Source: Eubacteriales bacterium (GTDB lineage: Bacteria; Bacillota; Clostridia; Lachnospirales; Lachnospiraceae). Taken from it: a stretch of DNA of 64,000 nt. Both the position numbers and the translations under genes were made by a program. Location: NCBI GenBank assembly GCA_030531555.1, contig JAUNNI010000006.1, forward strand, positions 1-64,000, in the 5' to 3' direction. Shown one piece after another: positions 37,657 to 47,167 of this stretch (the stretch's first letter is position 1; every line of letters begins with the position of its first letter). The notes beneath the pieces were generated by a model. It saw only the letters and a program-made list of their open reading frames with translations, searched no databases and was not told where the DNA came from.

Positions 37657-40600
37657 TTATCTTTCTTCAACAGTAATTTCATATTGTGGAACATTCTGCT
37701 CTACTTCTTTATCTTCGATAATTTCAGTTTCAGGAACATTCTGTTCTACTTCTTCGGCTTCTTTTTTCTTATTCAAAGCTTCAATTTCGTAGTCTTTTAA
37801 CTCATCCTCTGCATATGTGCTGATACCTGAGCTATATACATCACTTGGGGATGAGCAATACTTCATAGTATTGATTGGAATGATATTACCACTTGCATCG
37901 ATGGCAAATACATCCCATTCTGTTCCACCACCAGATGGTACACGGAATTCTCTCAATGCAACATTTCCGCGTTTTACAATTACTGTCGCACCAGAGTTTG
38001 CCAATGCTGTAGAAGAACTATAACTACGATTTGTATAATCATGTACTGCGTAACGAACATTTCTAAGCATATTAAAGTTTGTAATAGTGATTGTTTCCGG
38101 ACCATAACTGCTTGTATCATCTACATCCAGATTAGCATAACTTGGACTAGGAGTTCTGTTGCTATAGTATACATGATAACTGCTTCCACTTGTTGTGTTG
38201 GCAACAAGATGGGAATCCAAATCTCTAGGACTTGAGCCCCATGTTAATACGATGGAATACTCATTTGCAGCTGTTTCTGGTGTCAAAGCAACTGTACCAA
38301 AATTGGTGCTTGAACCATCTGCAATAATACATCCAATCGTTTCTCTGCTATGCCATTCTGTAAGATATCCTGGTGCAGAAAACTCATACCAATATTTTAC
38401 ATGGTGTGGTAATCTAGGAAGTTCAAAATTGCCACTGGAATTTGTATAATATTCACCTTCTTCTCCTACAATTGGTCCATTCTTACTATTTTTATGAATC
38501 ACAATTTTTACGTTGCTTATTGATGAACCAGTTTTGGAATTAACCACATTACCATAATGATAACATACGGTATCTTTCGCTGCTCTGACTGCTGCACCCG
38601 CATCAAGGATACCCATACCACCAGTCGCACGAGTCCAACCAGCTGCTACACGCTTAGGATTACTACCTGTATATGTTGTTGCTGTTCCATTTGTATTGTT
38701 AAGAAGGATATCTACAACCTGTTTACCAGTAAGTGCTTCATTTGCTGCCCATACAAGTCCGCATGCTGCTGTAACAATAGGAGCGGCCATGGATGTTCCA
38801 CACATGTATGCATATCTACCTGTTGTATTATAACCCGTACTTAAAATATCCACACCTGGTGCTGCAATCGCTCTTACGCCACTAATTCCTCCTCCACAGG
38901 AGAAAGAGGACATCTGACCTCGATTATCAACCGCTGATACCACAAGTACTCGTGACAAGATATCATCTTTAGTCACATCAGAAAACCAGGATGTATAACA
39001 ATTATCTCTATTGATGGAGGTGTAACTACCACTATGATGGGCTTGAATTCCTTGATTTCCTGCAGACTGTACTACGATAAAATCAAAACCTTTATCCAAT
39101 AATTTCAGCATATTTTTAGATGCAGATTTTCCTTCTTGGTTTAAAACACTCTGTGAGAAACCATAATACTCACGCTGATTATTTTTATGAGACATTCCCA
39201 ATGAAAAGTTTACCGCTTTCGCACCTGCTTCCACACATCTTGCTAAACCAAGATCAATTTGAGTATCTGACAGATTAGAATTCGCATATTGTTTCACGTC
39301 ATAAGCTTGTACCGTAAGATTATTATGACCTGCACCAGCAATGCCTCGATTATTATCAGAAATTGCTGCAATAGTACCTGCCACATGACTACCATGTGCG
39401 TCTGAACTATCCCATTCAGAAATTACATGAACTCTTCCATTTAAATCTTCATGATCATCACGGAAACCATTATCTACAACTCCAACTGAAATAGAACGTA
39501 AGAAATCACTATTATAGTAATTATCATAGTCCCATGCAGCATCAAAACCAGCATAAGAAATCCACCAATCAGGGGCAGGCAGACTTCTGCCTTCGGATGA
39601 ATAATACCATGGATTATATTTTTGAGTAATTCCATCGTCGTCTACATATGTATCAATAATACTATCGTCGTCATTCCATGGGTCATTTGTTGTAGTTGTT
39701 TCGAAAATAGTATCTGTACGGAGGTGATCAACCTCAATCATTTCAATCTCATCATATTTATTTGCAAGAGCATCTCCATAAGCATATAAATCATCTTCTG
39801 TGAGATTTGCAGTATTCAATGTTCCATCATAACCATCTACAGCTTCAAGATTCTCTGGAAGCCACATTTGCATCATATCCAAAGCACTGATATATCCTGC
39901 TACAGAACCACCCAGTTCATTTTCAATAAACTGCTGTTTTTCGTCGAAGCTCATTGTTGGAATGAAAGTAAGATTGAGAATATTTTTAACGTATTTTGTT
40001 TCTGGATCTCCTTCCACCTCTGCAACACAGGCTCTCTCATCATTTGGGTTATATACTGTACTTGCATTGGAATAATCAGCAATCTCACCGCTGTCATAAG
40101 TCATGGTTACAGTTTTTTCATCTACAGTCCCATTAATAGCGGTAATAATTACAGTAAATATATTCTGTCCATCTTCTAATGCCACATTCATGTCGAATGT
40201 ACCATCTGATGCTAAATCAAGATCACCCTCTTCATTCTTATTACTGCCGATTAAAGTATATTTTGCAGATTCAATATCCAGATTAGCTGTAATCTGACCA
40301 GATACATTTCGGTTAGTCAGTTTATCATCACTATTATCCGCATTCAAAGTAATGGTGATACGATAAGGATCCCATCCTGCATAAAGTGTCATGTTGTCAG
40401 TTACATTGGTATTAAAATTATATACCTGTGTTAAAGCAGAATCTTTGTACCAATTACTGAAAATATAACCCTCTTTTAATGGATCTGCTGGACGGAAAGC
40501 TTGATTGCCTCCATATATACTTTGACTTGTAACAGCACTTCCACCATTGGAATTAAATGCTACTGTGTAGATTGCATTGGTCCATTTTGCATAAAGAGTG

Positions 40601-41388
40601 ATGTTACCAGTCACTGCTGCGTTAAAGTTATATGCAGTAGTTAACGAAGAATTACTATACCAACCAGCGAATACATATCCTGCTTTTGTAGGATTGGCAG
40701 GTTTTGCAACTTTTGAGCCAGAAACAACCGTTTTTGCTGCAACCGCACTACCACCGTTGGAATTAAAAGAAACAGTAAATGTTTTCTTACTTACTGTCAC
40801 ATTACATACAGCCTTTTTGCCAGTACCATCATTGGTTGTTGCTGTAATTGCTGTTGTACCGGGAGCATTGGCTCTAACCACACCATTTGCATCAACAGAT
40901 GCAATTGCCGGATTAGATGATCTCCATGATACGGTCTTAACCGAAGCTTTCGCCGGAGCTACGGTTGCGCTTAAAACTGTAGAACTGCCTGCAACAATGC
41001 TCACTGCACTACGATTTAGAGCAACTGCTGTAACCGGAGTTCCTACAATAATCTTAATACTTGCTTTTTTCTTAGTTCCTTTTACCTTTACGGTAATTTT
41101 TGCAGTCCCATTCTTTTTCGCTGTTACAACACCTTTGGAAGAAACTGTAGCAACTTTTTTCTTACTGCTGCTCCAAACCAATTTTTTCTGTGTTGTGTTA
41201 GATGGGGTAAGCACAGCTTTTAATTTTACCTTCTTCCCTTTCTTCAAGGTATAGACTGTGCCTTTGTTAATTGCGACTTTCTTTACCGGAATTGTCTTTG
41301 CTTCCACGGTAAGAGCGCTGTCTGGTATGAGTGAAACTGTCAGTAAAACGACCAACAGACACGCAATAAAACGTTTAATCTTTCCCAT
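37657..41388 (-). CDS. Large secreted subtilisin-like S8 serine protease with BIG2 and InlB-type repeats
   Basis: 1243 aa from the ATG at 41386-41388 (RBS AAGGAGG). A signal peptide (about 1-30) is followed by two BIG2 Ig-like domains (about 30-205), two InlB/Listeria-Bacteroides repeats ending GYVFAGWY and GYIFSNWY (about 205-345), an Ig-like linker, the S8 catalytic domain with D639, H665 (HGSHVAG) and S866 (GTSMAAP), then a carboxypeptidase-regulatory-like domain and a lysine/glutamate-rich tail with the repeat EVEQNVP. All triad residues are present. There is no LPXTG or C-terminal membrane anchor, so it is probably released or held by its repeats. Target proteins are unknown. Confidence 0.92.
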   Translation of the reverse strand: MGKIKRFIACLLVVLLTVSLIPDSALTVEAKTIPVKKVAINKGTVYTLKKGKKVKLKAVLTPSNTTQKKLVWSSSKKKVATVSSKGVVTAKKNGTAKITVKVKGTKKKASIKIIVGTPVTAVALNRSAVSIVAGSSTVLSATVAPAKASVKTVSWRSSNPAIASVDANGVVRANAPGTTAITATTNDGTGKKAVCNVTVSKKTFTVSFNSNGGSAVAAKTVVSGSKVAKPANPTKAGYVFAGWYSNSSLTTAYNFNAAVTGNITLYAKWTNAIYTVAFNSNGGSAVTSQSIYGGNQAFRPADPLKEGYIFSNWYKDSALTQVYNFNTNVTDNMTLYAGWDPYRITITLNADNSDDKLTNRNVSGQITANLDIESAKYTLIGSNKNEEGDLDLASDGTFDMNVALEDGQNIFTVIITAINGTVDEKTVTMTYDSGEIADYSNASTVYNPNDERACVAEVEGDPETKYVKNILNLTFIPTMSFDEKQQFIENELGGSVAGYISALDMMQMWLPENLEAVDGYDGTLNTANLTEDDLYAYGDALANKYDEIEMIEVDHLRTDTIFETTTTNDPWNDDDSIIDTYVDDDGITQKYNPWYYSSEGRSLPAPDWWISYAGFDAAWDYDNYYNSDFLRSISVGVVDNGFRDDHEDLNGRVHVISEWDSSDAHGSHVAGTIAAISDNNRGIAGAGHNNLTVQAYDVKQYANSNLSDTQIDLGLARCVEAGAKAVNFSLGMSHKNNQREYYGFSQSVLNQEGKSASKNMLKLLDKGFDFIVVQSAGNQGIQAHHSGSYTSINRDNCYTSWFSDVTKDDILSRVLVVSAVDNRGQMSSFSCGGGISGVRAIAAPGVDILSTGYNTTGRYAYMCGTSMAAPIVTAACGLVWAANEALTGKQVVDILLNNTNGTATTYTGSNPKRVAAGWTRATGGMGILDAGAAVRAAKDTVCYHYGNVVNSKTGSSISNVKIVIHKNSKNGPIVGEEGEYYTNSSGNFELPRLPHHVKYWYEFSAPGYLTEWHSRETIGCIIADGSSTNFGTVALTPETAANEYSIVLTWGSSPRDLDSHLVANTTSGSSYHVYYSNRTPSPSYANLDVDDTSSYGPETITITNFNMLRNVRYAVHDYTNRSYSSSTALANSGATVIVKRGNVALREFRVPSGGGTEWDVFAIDASGNIIPINTMKYCSSPSDVYSSGISTYAEDELKDYEIEALNKKKEAEEVEQNVPETEIIEDKEVEQNVPQYEITVEER

Positions 41389-41559
41389 ACTTCCTCCTTT
41401 GTAAGATAGTGTTGACGAGTTACCAATCCTTATTATGTCAATTCTCTGTGACATCTGCAGATTGCAAATATATAATATTATTTTCTCATTTTTTACATAG
41501 AATTACAATATTTTTTTCATGTTTTCTACATATTTTTGTCATGTTTTCATCATGAAAAA

Positions 41560-41615
41560 AATTAAAAAAACAGGAAAATGCCTTCAAAAAATTAACTTTT
41601 GAAAGTGTTTTCCTG
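41560..41615 (-). terminator. Terminator of prfC
   Basis: Minus-strand CAGGAAAA (41608-41615) pairs with TTTTCCTG (41571-41578) with an inner CTTTCAAAAG/TTTTGAAGG stem, then GTTTTTTTAATTTTTTT. Confidence 0.85.
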
Positions 41616-41656
41616 CTTTATGATTTTTCTTATTTACCTTATAAATATAGTACGAA

Positions 41657-43258
41657 TTAATACTGTTCTGCTGTACCAAACTCGGATAATTCTAATCCTT
41701 CGTTTCTCTCAAGAGTCATACCAACGCTCCAGCTGTTAATGAAGAGAAGCAATGGTCTGCCTTTTAAGTCTTTGATTTTCTTCATATCAGAAGTGCCACG
41801 AACTTTGGCAAGATCGATATCTTCATTTAAAATCCAGCGGATATGTTCATATGGAAGATTTTCCAAAATGATTTCAACGTTGTACTCATTTTCCAGACGG
41901 TATTTTAATACATCAAACTGAAGAGTACCTACAACACCAACGATGATTTCTTCCATACCGGTGTTGAACTCCTGGAAGATCTGAATAGCACCTTCCTGGG
42001 CGATCTGGTTGACGCCTTTTAAGAACTGTTTTCTCTTCATGGTGTTTACCTGACGTACACGGGCAAAATGTTCTGGTGCGAAGGTTGGGATACCTTCATA
42101 CATATATTTGTCTGGAGAAGTTGTAATGGTATCTCCGATAGAGAAAATACCTGGGTCAAAAATACCGATGATATCACCTCCGTAAGCCTTGTCAATCATC
42201 TTACGTTCACTGGCCATCATCTGCTGTGGCTGGGAAAGACGAACTTTCTTACCTCCCTGTACATGGAAGGCATCCATACCGGCATCGAATTCGCCGGAGC
42301 AGATACGCATGAAGGCGATACGGTCACGATGTGCTTTATTCATATTTGCCTGGATTTTGAAAACAAAGGCGGAGAAATCTTTCTCTTTCATTGGATCAAT
42401 CACACCCTGATTGGATGTTCTAGGCAGTGGAGTTGTTGTCATTTTTAAGAAGTGCTGAAGAAATGTTTCAACACCGAAGTTCATAAGTGCGGATCCGAAG
42501 AATACTGGGGATAATTCACCGGCATTTACTTCATCCTGATCAAATTCTGCACTGGCACCGTCAAGAAGCTCGATTTCTTCTTCTAACTGTTCCAGTTGTT
42601 CAGGATCTACGTAGTCTGTCACACTTGGGTCATCCAAAGCGATTTTCTGTACATTTCCCATCTTGGTACCTTTCTGGGTATCAAAAAAGAGTTCGATTTC
42701 GGAATGTTCACGGTCAAAAACGCCTCGGAAAGCTTTACCAGAACCGATTGGCCAGTTGATTGGACAAGTTGGGATACCAAGTTCTTTTTCGATTTGGTCA
42801 AGAAGTTCATAAGTATCGAGGGCTTCACGGTCCATTTTATTAATGAAGGTAAAGACTGGGATATGTCTCATGGCACAAACCTTGAAGAGCTTTCTGGTCT
42901 GTGCCTCAACGCCCTTGGAAGCGTCGATTACCATTACGGCAGAATCCGCTGCCATAAGGGTACGGTAAGTATCTTCGGAGAAATCCTGATGTCCAGGAGT
43001 ATCCAGGATGTTGATGCAGCAATCACCGTACTCGAACTGAAGTACGGAGGATGTGACGGAAATACCTCTTTCCTTCTCGATATCCATCCAGTCGGAAACG
43101 GCATGTTTTGCAGTTGCTTTTCCTTTTACAGAACCTGCCTGATTGATTACACCACCATAAAGAAGGAATTTCTCTGTTAAAGTGGTTTTACCAGCATCCG
43201 GGTGGGAAATGATGGCAAAGGTTCTACGTTTTTTTATTTCATCTATCATATTAGCCAT
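41657..43258 (-). CDS. prfC: Peptide chain release factor 3
   Basis: 533 aa. EF-G-like GTPase with G1 SHPDAGKTTL, G3 DTPGHQDFSEDTYR and G4 NKMD, then the RF3-specific C-terminal domains (FQEFNTGMEEIIVGVVGTLQFDVL). RF3 removes RF1/RF2 from the ribosome after termination using GTP. GAAAGGAT precedes the ATG. Monocistronic, with its own terminator. Length is standard (about 525-535 aa). Confidence 0.97.
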   Translation of the reverse strand: MANMIDEIKKRRTFAIISHPDAGKTTLTEKFLLYGGVINQAGSVKGKATAKHAVSDWMDIEKERGISVTSSVLQFEYGDCCINILDTPGHQDFSEDTYRTLMAADSAVMVIDASKGVEAQTRKLFKVCAMRHIPVFTFINKMDREALDTYELLDQIEKELGIPTCPINWPIGSGKAFRGVFDREHSEIELFFDTQKGTKMGNVQKIALDDPSVTDYVDPEQLEQLEEEIELLDGASAEFDQDEVNAGELSPVFFGSALMNFGVETFLQHFLKMTTTPLPRTSNQGVIDPMKEKDFSAFVFKIQANMNKAHRDRIAFMRICSGEFDAGMDAFHVQGGKKVRLSQPQQMMASERKMIDKAYGGDIIGIFDPGIFSIGDTITTSPDKYMYEGIPTFAPEHFARVRQVNTMKRKQFLKGVNQIAQEGAIQIFQEFNTGMEEIIVGVVGTLQFDVLKYRLENEYNVEIILENLPYEHIRWILNEDIDLAKVRGTSDMKKIKDLKGRPLLLFINSWSVGMTLERNEGLELSEFGTAEQY

Positions 43259-43472
43259 AGTTCGGTTATCCTTTCATTTTTCTAATGACACACACGGCTC
43301 AATTATACGATGAAATGAATCAAAAAATCAATAGTCTCTTTTTAACAAGATTGTATATGGAAGAAAGCACAATCTATGGTTAAGTGATACAAGAAGAATT
43401 TTCTTGTTATTTATTTGAATTTTCACACCAAAGTTTTGCACTTTTTTCCAGAATAGTTACCCATCATAAAAA

Positions 43473-43501
43473 TTGACCTTTTACCAAGAAAATAGTATTC
43501 T
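43473..43501 (+). promoter_or_regulatory. Promoter of the MtnK-like gene
   Basis: TTGACC (43473-43478), 17-base spacer, TATTCT (43496-43501), 45 bases before the ATG. Confidence 0.6.
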
Positions 43502-43546
43502 AAAGTTAGATTATTATGTCATTTTTTATTACGCAAGAGGTATCTT

Positions 43547-44788
43547 ATGTTTCTTATTGATAAAAGTAATATTACGGATTATTTAAAAATGCATATGCCT
43601 TATCTGGATTATTCCAAGCCTCTGATCATCTCTGAAATTGGTGATGGCAATGAGAACGAAGATGGCGATGGCTATCTGAATTTTGTTTTCCGTGTCAGTG
43701 ACGGCAATTATAAATTAATTGTAAAACAGTCCAGAGAGCATGGCCGTATTGCCAGCTTCCTCACTCTCCCGGTTGACCGTGGAGAACAGGAATACGAATC
43801 TATGAGAATTCGCAGCGCCATTGTTCCAGAATACATTCCTAAACTGTATTTTTGCGACAAGGAGAATCATGTCTTTGTAACTGAGGATGTTTCTCATATG
43901 CATATTCTTCGTTTTGGTCTCAATCAGAATATCATTTTCCCTAAGCTTGCCAAACAGCTGGGAGAATACCTTGCCAAAACACATTTCTATACTTCGGAAT
44001 ACTATTTAGATACCAAAACATTCCGTGATATGACCATTCATTTTATGAACCACTCTATGCGTAATATTTTTGATAATTTCCATTTCATCACCAAGACAGA
44101 AGACCACCCTGCTACTGGTTCTGATTTGGATGCCCGCTATGCTTCCTATGTGTTGGAGCTCCTGCTCGACCCACAGGTTCAAGTGGAACGCCATAAGCTT
44201 CATCAGAAATATATTGGCCAGGGTCAGACTTTCATTCACGGTGATTTCCACACCTCCAATGTTTTCATTGATCAGGAGGATATGAAGGTTATCGATATGG
44301 AATATACCTTCTGTGGACCGTTTGCTTATGATGTTGGTTATATGCAGAGTCATTTATTATCCCAGTATCTAAGCGCCAACTTCCGTCTATTTTCCTCGGA
44401 AGAAGAAAGAAAAGAATTCAAAGATTACATGCTTTCTTCTCTCCGTGAAGTTTATGAAGAATATTGCAATTGTTTCTTTGATTGTTGGAACAAAGATGCC
44501 AAGGACTTCTACAGAGCAGTTCCTCTTCTTCAGGAAAGTGTGCGCATGGATCTTTTGCATGATACTACCGCTTTCTGCGCCAACTCCAATCTCTCTCGAA
44601 CCACTGGCGATATTGGATATCCAGAATACGATATGATTGATGATCCTGCACAGCAGGCTCATGCCATCTGTATGTCTGTTGTGGCAGATGTAAACATTCT
44701 GAAAAATCATCAGTCTTATCAGAGTATCGACGATTTTATCAATGATATTCTGGCTACAGAAAAAGAGTACATGTCACACTTTGATTAA
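43547..44788 (+). CDS. APH-family phosphotransferase, closest to S-methyl-5-thioribose kinase (MtnK)
   Basis: 413 aa, a protein-kinase-like small-molecule kinase. Features shared with MtnK are the EIGDGN...LNFVF glycine loop, IVKQ lysine, LPVDRGEQEYESM, VFVTEDVSHM, the catalytic IHGDFHTSNVF (D233) and VIDMEYTFCGPFAYDVG, which matches the DPEFAFYGP-type loop. MtnK phosphorylates methylthioribose in methionine salvage. The glycine loop carries an acidic insertion (NENEDGDGY) absent from the MtnK I know. No mtnA or mtnN is in the window, so another sugar-like substrate is possible. A promoter and a terminator frame it. Confidence 0.75.
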   Translation: MFLIDKSNITDYLKMHMPYLDYSKPLIISEIGDGNENEDGDGYLNFVFRVSDGNYKLIVKQSREHGRIASFLTLPVDRGEQEYESMRIRSAIVPEYIPKLYFCDKENHVFVTEDVSHMHILRFGLNQNIIFPKLAKQLGEYLAKTHFYTSEYYLDTKTFRDMTIHFMNHSMRNIFDNFHFITKTEDHPATGSDLDARYASYVLELLLDPQVQVERHKLHQKYIGQGQTFIHGDFHTSNVFIDQEDMKVIDMEYTFCGPFAYDVGYMQSHLLSQYLSANFRLFSSEEERKEFKDYMLSSLREVYEEYCNCFFDCWNKDAKDFYRAVPLLQESVRMDLLHDTTAFCANSNLSRTTGDIGYPEYDMIDDPAQQAHAICMSVVADVNILKNHQSYQSIDDFINDILATEKEYMSHFD

Positions 44789-44822
44789 GGTGATAAGCAC
44801 TTATAACTTAAGATAATTATGT

Positions 44823-44866
44823 ATATGCTGTGATTCTTATGAAGGTTCACAGCATATTTCCTTTCG
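44823..44866 (+). terminator. Terminator-like hairpin after the MtnK-like gene
   Basis: ATATGCTGTGA (44823-44833) pairs perfectly with TCACAGCATAT (44847-44857), followed by TTCCTTTCG, a weak T tract. Confidence 0.65.
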
Positions 44867-45035
44867 AAATAAAACTTTTCTTCTTTTTTATTTCATATTT
44901 TCAAGTAAATGTTGAAATATTTTTCTTATTATCCTTCATTGTTACTTTTCTACAAAAAACAAGGGCATTCCTGCTTCTTATTTCTCACCTTAATTTTTCA
45001 CTTTGGGAATACTTTTTTTCAAATATGTGATAATA

Positions 45036-45158
45036 TATAATTCGGTAAGAATAATTATCTGCAAAGGGGCAGATTTGAGCCCGCAGACTCTCAATAAATC
45101 AAAACCAGGAATCCCATTTTTCAATAAGATTCGCTGGTTTTTCACATTGGAAAAGGAG
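45036..45158 (+). promoter_or_regulatory. Leader of the DUF1846 gene with hairpins and an internal terminator (candidate attenuator)
   Basis: TATAAT lies at 45036-45041. The leader has mutually exclusive stems: ATCTGC (45057-45062) can pair with GCAGAT (45069-45074) or its TCTGC with GCAGA (45083-45087), while GGGC (45067-45070) can pair with GCCC (45079-45082). Then AAACCAG/CTGGTTT (45102-45108 / 45134-45140) with AATC/GATT makes a terminator with TTTTT, just before the AAGGAG site. I recognise no known riboswitch class. The rest of the 375-bp gap (44789-45163) is AT-rich with no gene. Confidence 0.5.
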
Positions 45159-45163
45159 ATAGT

Positions 45164-46648
45164 ATGAAAATCGGTTTTAGCAATGAGAAATATCTGCAGA
45201 TGCAGTCCGAACATATTCGTGAACGTATCGCAAAATTTGATAACAAATTATATCTTGAATTTGGTGGCAAGCTTTTTGATGACCACCATGCTTCCCGTGT
45301 TCTTCCTGGATTCCAGCCAGATTCCAAGCTTCAGATGCTTCTTCAGCTGAAAGATCAGGCAGAGGTTGTCATCGTAATCAGTGCAGAAGATATCGAAAGT
45401 AATAAAGTTCGTGGCGATTATGGCATCACATATGATCTTGATGTTCTTCGTCTCATCGATGTATTCAAAGGATTTGGCCTTTATGTTGGCAGCGTATGTA
45501 TCACAAAATTCGGTGGACAGCCAGCTGCAGAACAGTTCCAGAAACGTCTCGCTGATCTCGGTATCAAATCTTATCGTCATTATAAGATTCCTGGATATCC
45601 TAGTGATGTTGCCCGTATCGTTAGTGATGACGGATATGGCAGAAATGAATATATTGAAACAGAACGTCCACTTGTCGTAATTACAGCACCTGGTCCGGGT
45701 AGTGGCAAGATGGCAACCTGTCTTTCCCAGCTTTACCATGAATACAAACGTGGCATCAAAGCCGGCTATGCGAAGTTTGAAACATTCCCAATCTGGAATA
45801 TTCCTCTCAAACATCCTGTAAACTTAGCTTATGAAGCAGCAACTGCTGACCTTAACGATCTTAATATGATCGATTCCTTCCATTTAGAAGCATATGGTGT
45901 AACAACCGTTAACTATAACCGTGACATCGAGATTTTCCCTGTTGTAAATGCCATGTTTGAATTAATTGCAGGGGAAAGCCCATACAAGTCTCCTACCGAC
46001 ATGGGTGTTAATATGGCTGGTAACTGCATCATCGACGATGAGGCTTGCTGTCAGGCATCCCGCCAGGAAATCATCCGTCGTTATAACAAATGTTTATGCG
46101 ATGTAAAACGTACCGGCGAATCCCGTGATGACAAATCCAAACTGGAAATCCTCATGAAACAGGCTGGGGTTACTCCAGATGACCGTAAGGTAATCGGTGC
46201 TGCTCTTGAAAAAGAAGCCGAAACAGGACATCCCGCTGCAGCCATCGAACTTCCAGATGGAAGTATCGTAACAGGTAGAACAAGCGAACTCCTTGGTTGT
46301 TCCGCAGCTGCGTTGATGAATGCATTGAAATCCCTTGCAAATATCAATGACGATGTAAAACTTCTCTCTCCTGGTTCCATTGAACCAATCCAGAGCCTGA
46401 AGACAAAATATTTAGGAAGCAAGAACCCTCGTCTCCACACAGACGAAATCCTCATTGCCCTCTCTTCCTCTGCAGCAACCAATCCTTTGGCAGAGCATGC
46501 ATTGGCGCAGCTTCCAAAATTAAAGAACTGTGAAGCACACACAACTGTACTTCTTTCCTCCGTTGACGAAAAGATGTTCAAACGTCTCGGAGTGAACCTC
46601 ACCAGCGAACCACGCTATGAGGTAGATGGTTTCTATCATAAACATTAA
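45164..46648 (+). CDS. DUF1846 (UPF0371) family protein
   Basis: 494 aa, the usual length of this family, whose N-terminus (MKIGFSNEKYLQMQSEHIRERI) is recognisable. The middle carries VVITAPGPGSGKMATCLSQLY, a P-loop-like phosphate-binding stretch suggesting nucleotide binding, and conserved MGVNMAGNCIIDD. The physiological role is not established; I assign none. AAGGAG precedes the ATG. It has its own promoter and a terminator in the leader, so expression may be controlled by attenuation. Confidence 0.9.
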   Translation: MKIGFSNEKYLQMQSEHIRERIAKFDNKLYLEFGGKLFDDHHASRVLPGFQPDSKLQMLLQLKDQAEVVIVISAEDIESNKVRGDYGITYDLDVLRLIDVFKGFGLYVGSVCITKFGGQPAAEQFQKRLADLGIKSYRHYKIPGYPSDVARIVSDDGYGRNEYIETERPLVVITAPGPGSGKMATCLSQLYHEYKRGIKAGYAKFETFPIWNIPLKHPVNLAYEAATADLNDLNMIDSFHLEAYGVTTVNYNRDIEIFPVVNAMFELIAGESPYKSPTDMGVNMAGNCIIDDEACCQASRQEIIRRYNKCLCDVKRTGESRDDKSKLEILMKQAGVTPDDRKVIGAALEKEAETGHPAAAIELPDGSIVTGRTSELLGCSAAALMNALKSLANINDDVKLLSPGSIEPIQSLKTKYLGSKNPRLHTDEILIALSSSAATNPLAEHALAQLPKLKNCEAHTTVLLSSVDEKMFKRLGVNLTSEPRYEVDGFYHKH

Positions 46649-46695
46649 TTCATAAAGGAAGTTTCGTTCTCCGGAAATTCCTGAATTATACACCC

Positions 46696-46730
46696 AAAGC
46701 CGTTCTTCGTCTGAAGTACGGCTTTTTTTG
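46696..46730 (+). terminator. Terminator of the DUF1846 gene
   Basis: AAAGCCGT (46696-46703) pairs with ACGGCTTT (46718-46725), inner CTTC/GAAG, then seven T. Confidence 0.9.
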
Positions 46731-46810
46731 ATAGTAAATATGAAAATCTGATTATACGTTCACTTTTTAATATACGGAGCCAAAGTGTAAATGCGGCAGC
46801 CATATACATT

Positions 46811-47056
46811 TTATCCCCTTTTATTAATATCATCAAATAATACGCCATTCCCATCCATTTTCACATCACATCGATTGGATGGTGTTTCTTTTTTAAACAG
46901 ATTCATAAAACTATGAAAAAATGAACCAAATATGTTTTTATTCTGCTCTTCCACAAAAGTGGTATCAATTGTATCGCATCTTGGAGCGGATACCTGTCTA
47001 ACGCCACCATTAACCTCTTCTAACATCTCATCTTTGATTTCTTCTCTGTATTCCAT
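46811..47056 (-). CDS. Small peptide with double-glycine-type leader (candidate RiPP/bacteriocin or signal precursor)
   Basis: 81 aa. The N-terminus MEYREEIKDEMLEEVNGG is a classic double-glycine leader: acidic, with Leu/Val spacing and GG at 17-18, the form cut by C39-peptidase ABC exporters. The predicted 63-residue cargo has two Cys, each in the context RCD (C27, C63), and an aromatic amphipathic stretch NIFGSFFHSFMNLFKK. A full AGGAGGGTG site precedes the ATG. No exporter, maturase or immunity gene is adjacent; neighbours are DUF1846 and metY. I recognise no named family. An inverted repeat ACGTAT/ATACGT lies upstream (47081-47108). Confidence 0.68.
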   Translation of the reverse strand: MEYREEIKDEMLEEVNGGVRQVSAPRCDTIDTTFVEEQNKNIFGSFFHSFMNLFKKETPSNRCDVKMDGNGVLFDDINKRG

Positions 47057-47167
47057 TGTATCACCCTCCTTTTCACAATCACGTATTTGCTTATATTTTA
47101 ATATACGTAATTACAAAAGGAAAGGGATAATACAATTATTGTTCAGCTTCATTTTATCTTGTGAATG

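Noticed and set aside
40360..41330. Repeated DNA within the S8 protease gene as a possible CRISPR or satellite
   Set aside because: The repeats are protein-level BIG2 and InlB domains, not short evenly spaced DNA repeats.
44830..45030. A 66-codon Phe-rich frame before the DUF1846 gene
   Set aside because: It starts inside a terminator hairpin, has no Shine-Dalgarno and reflects T-rich DNA.
46645..46854. A 69-codon minus-strand frame
   Set aside because: It crosses the DUF1846 terminator and overlaps the better supported double-glycine peptide gene.
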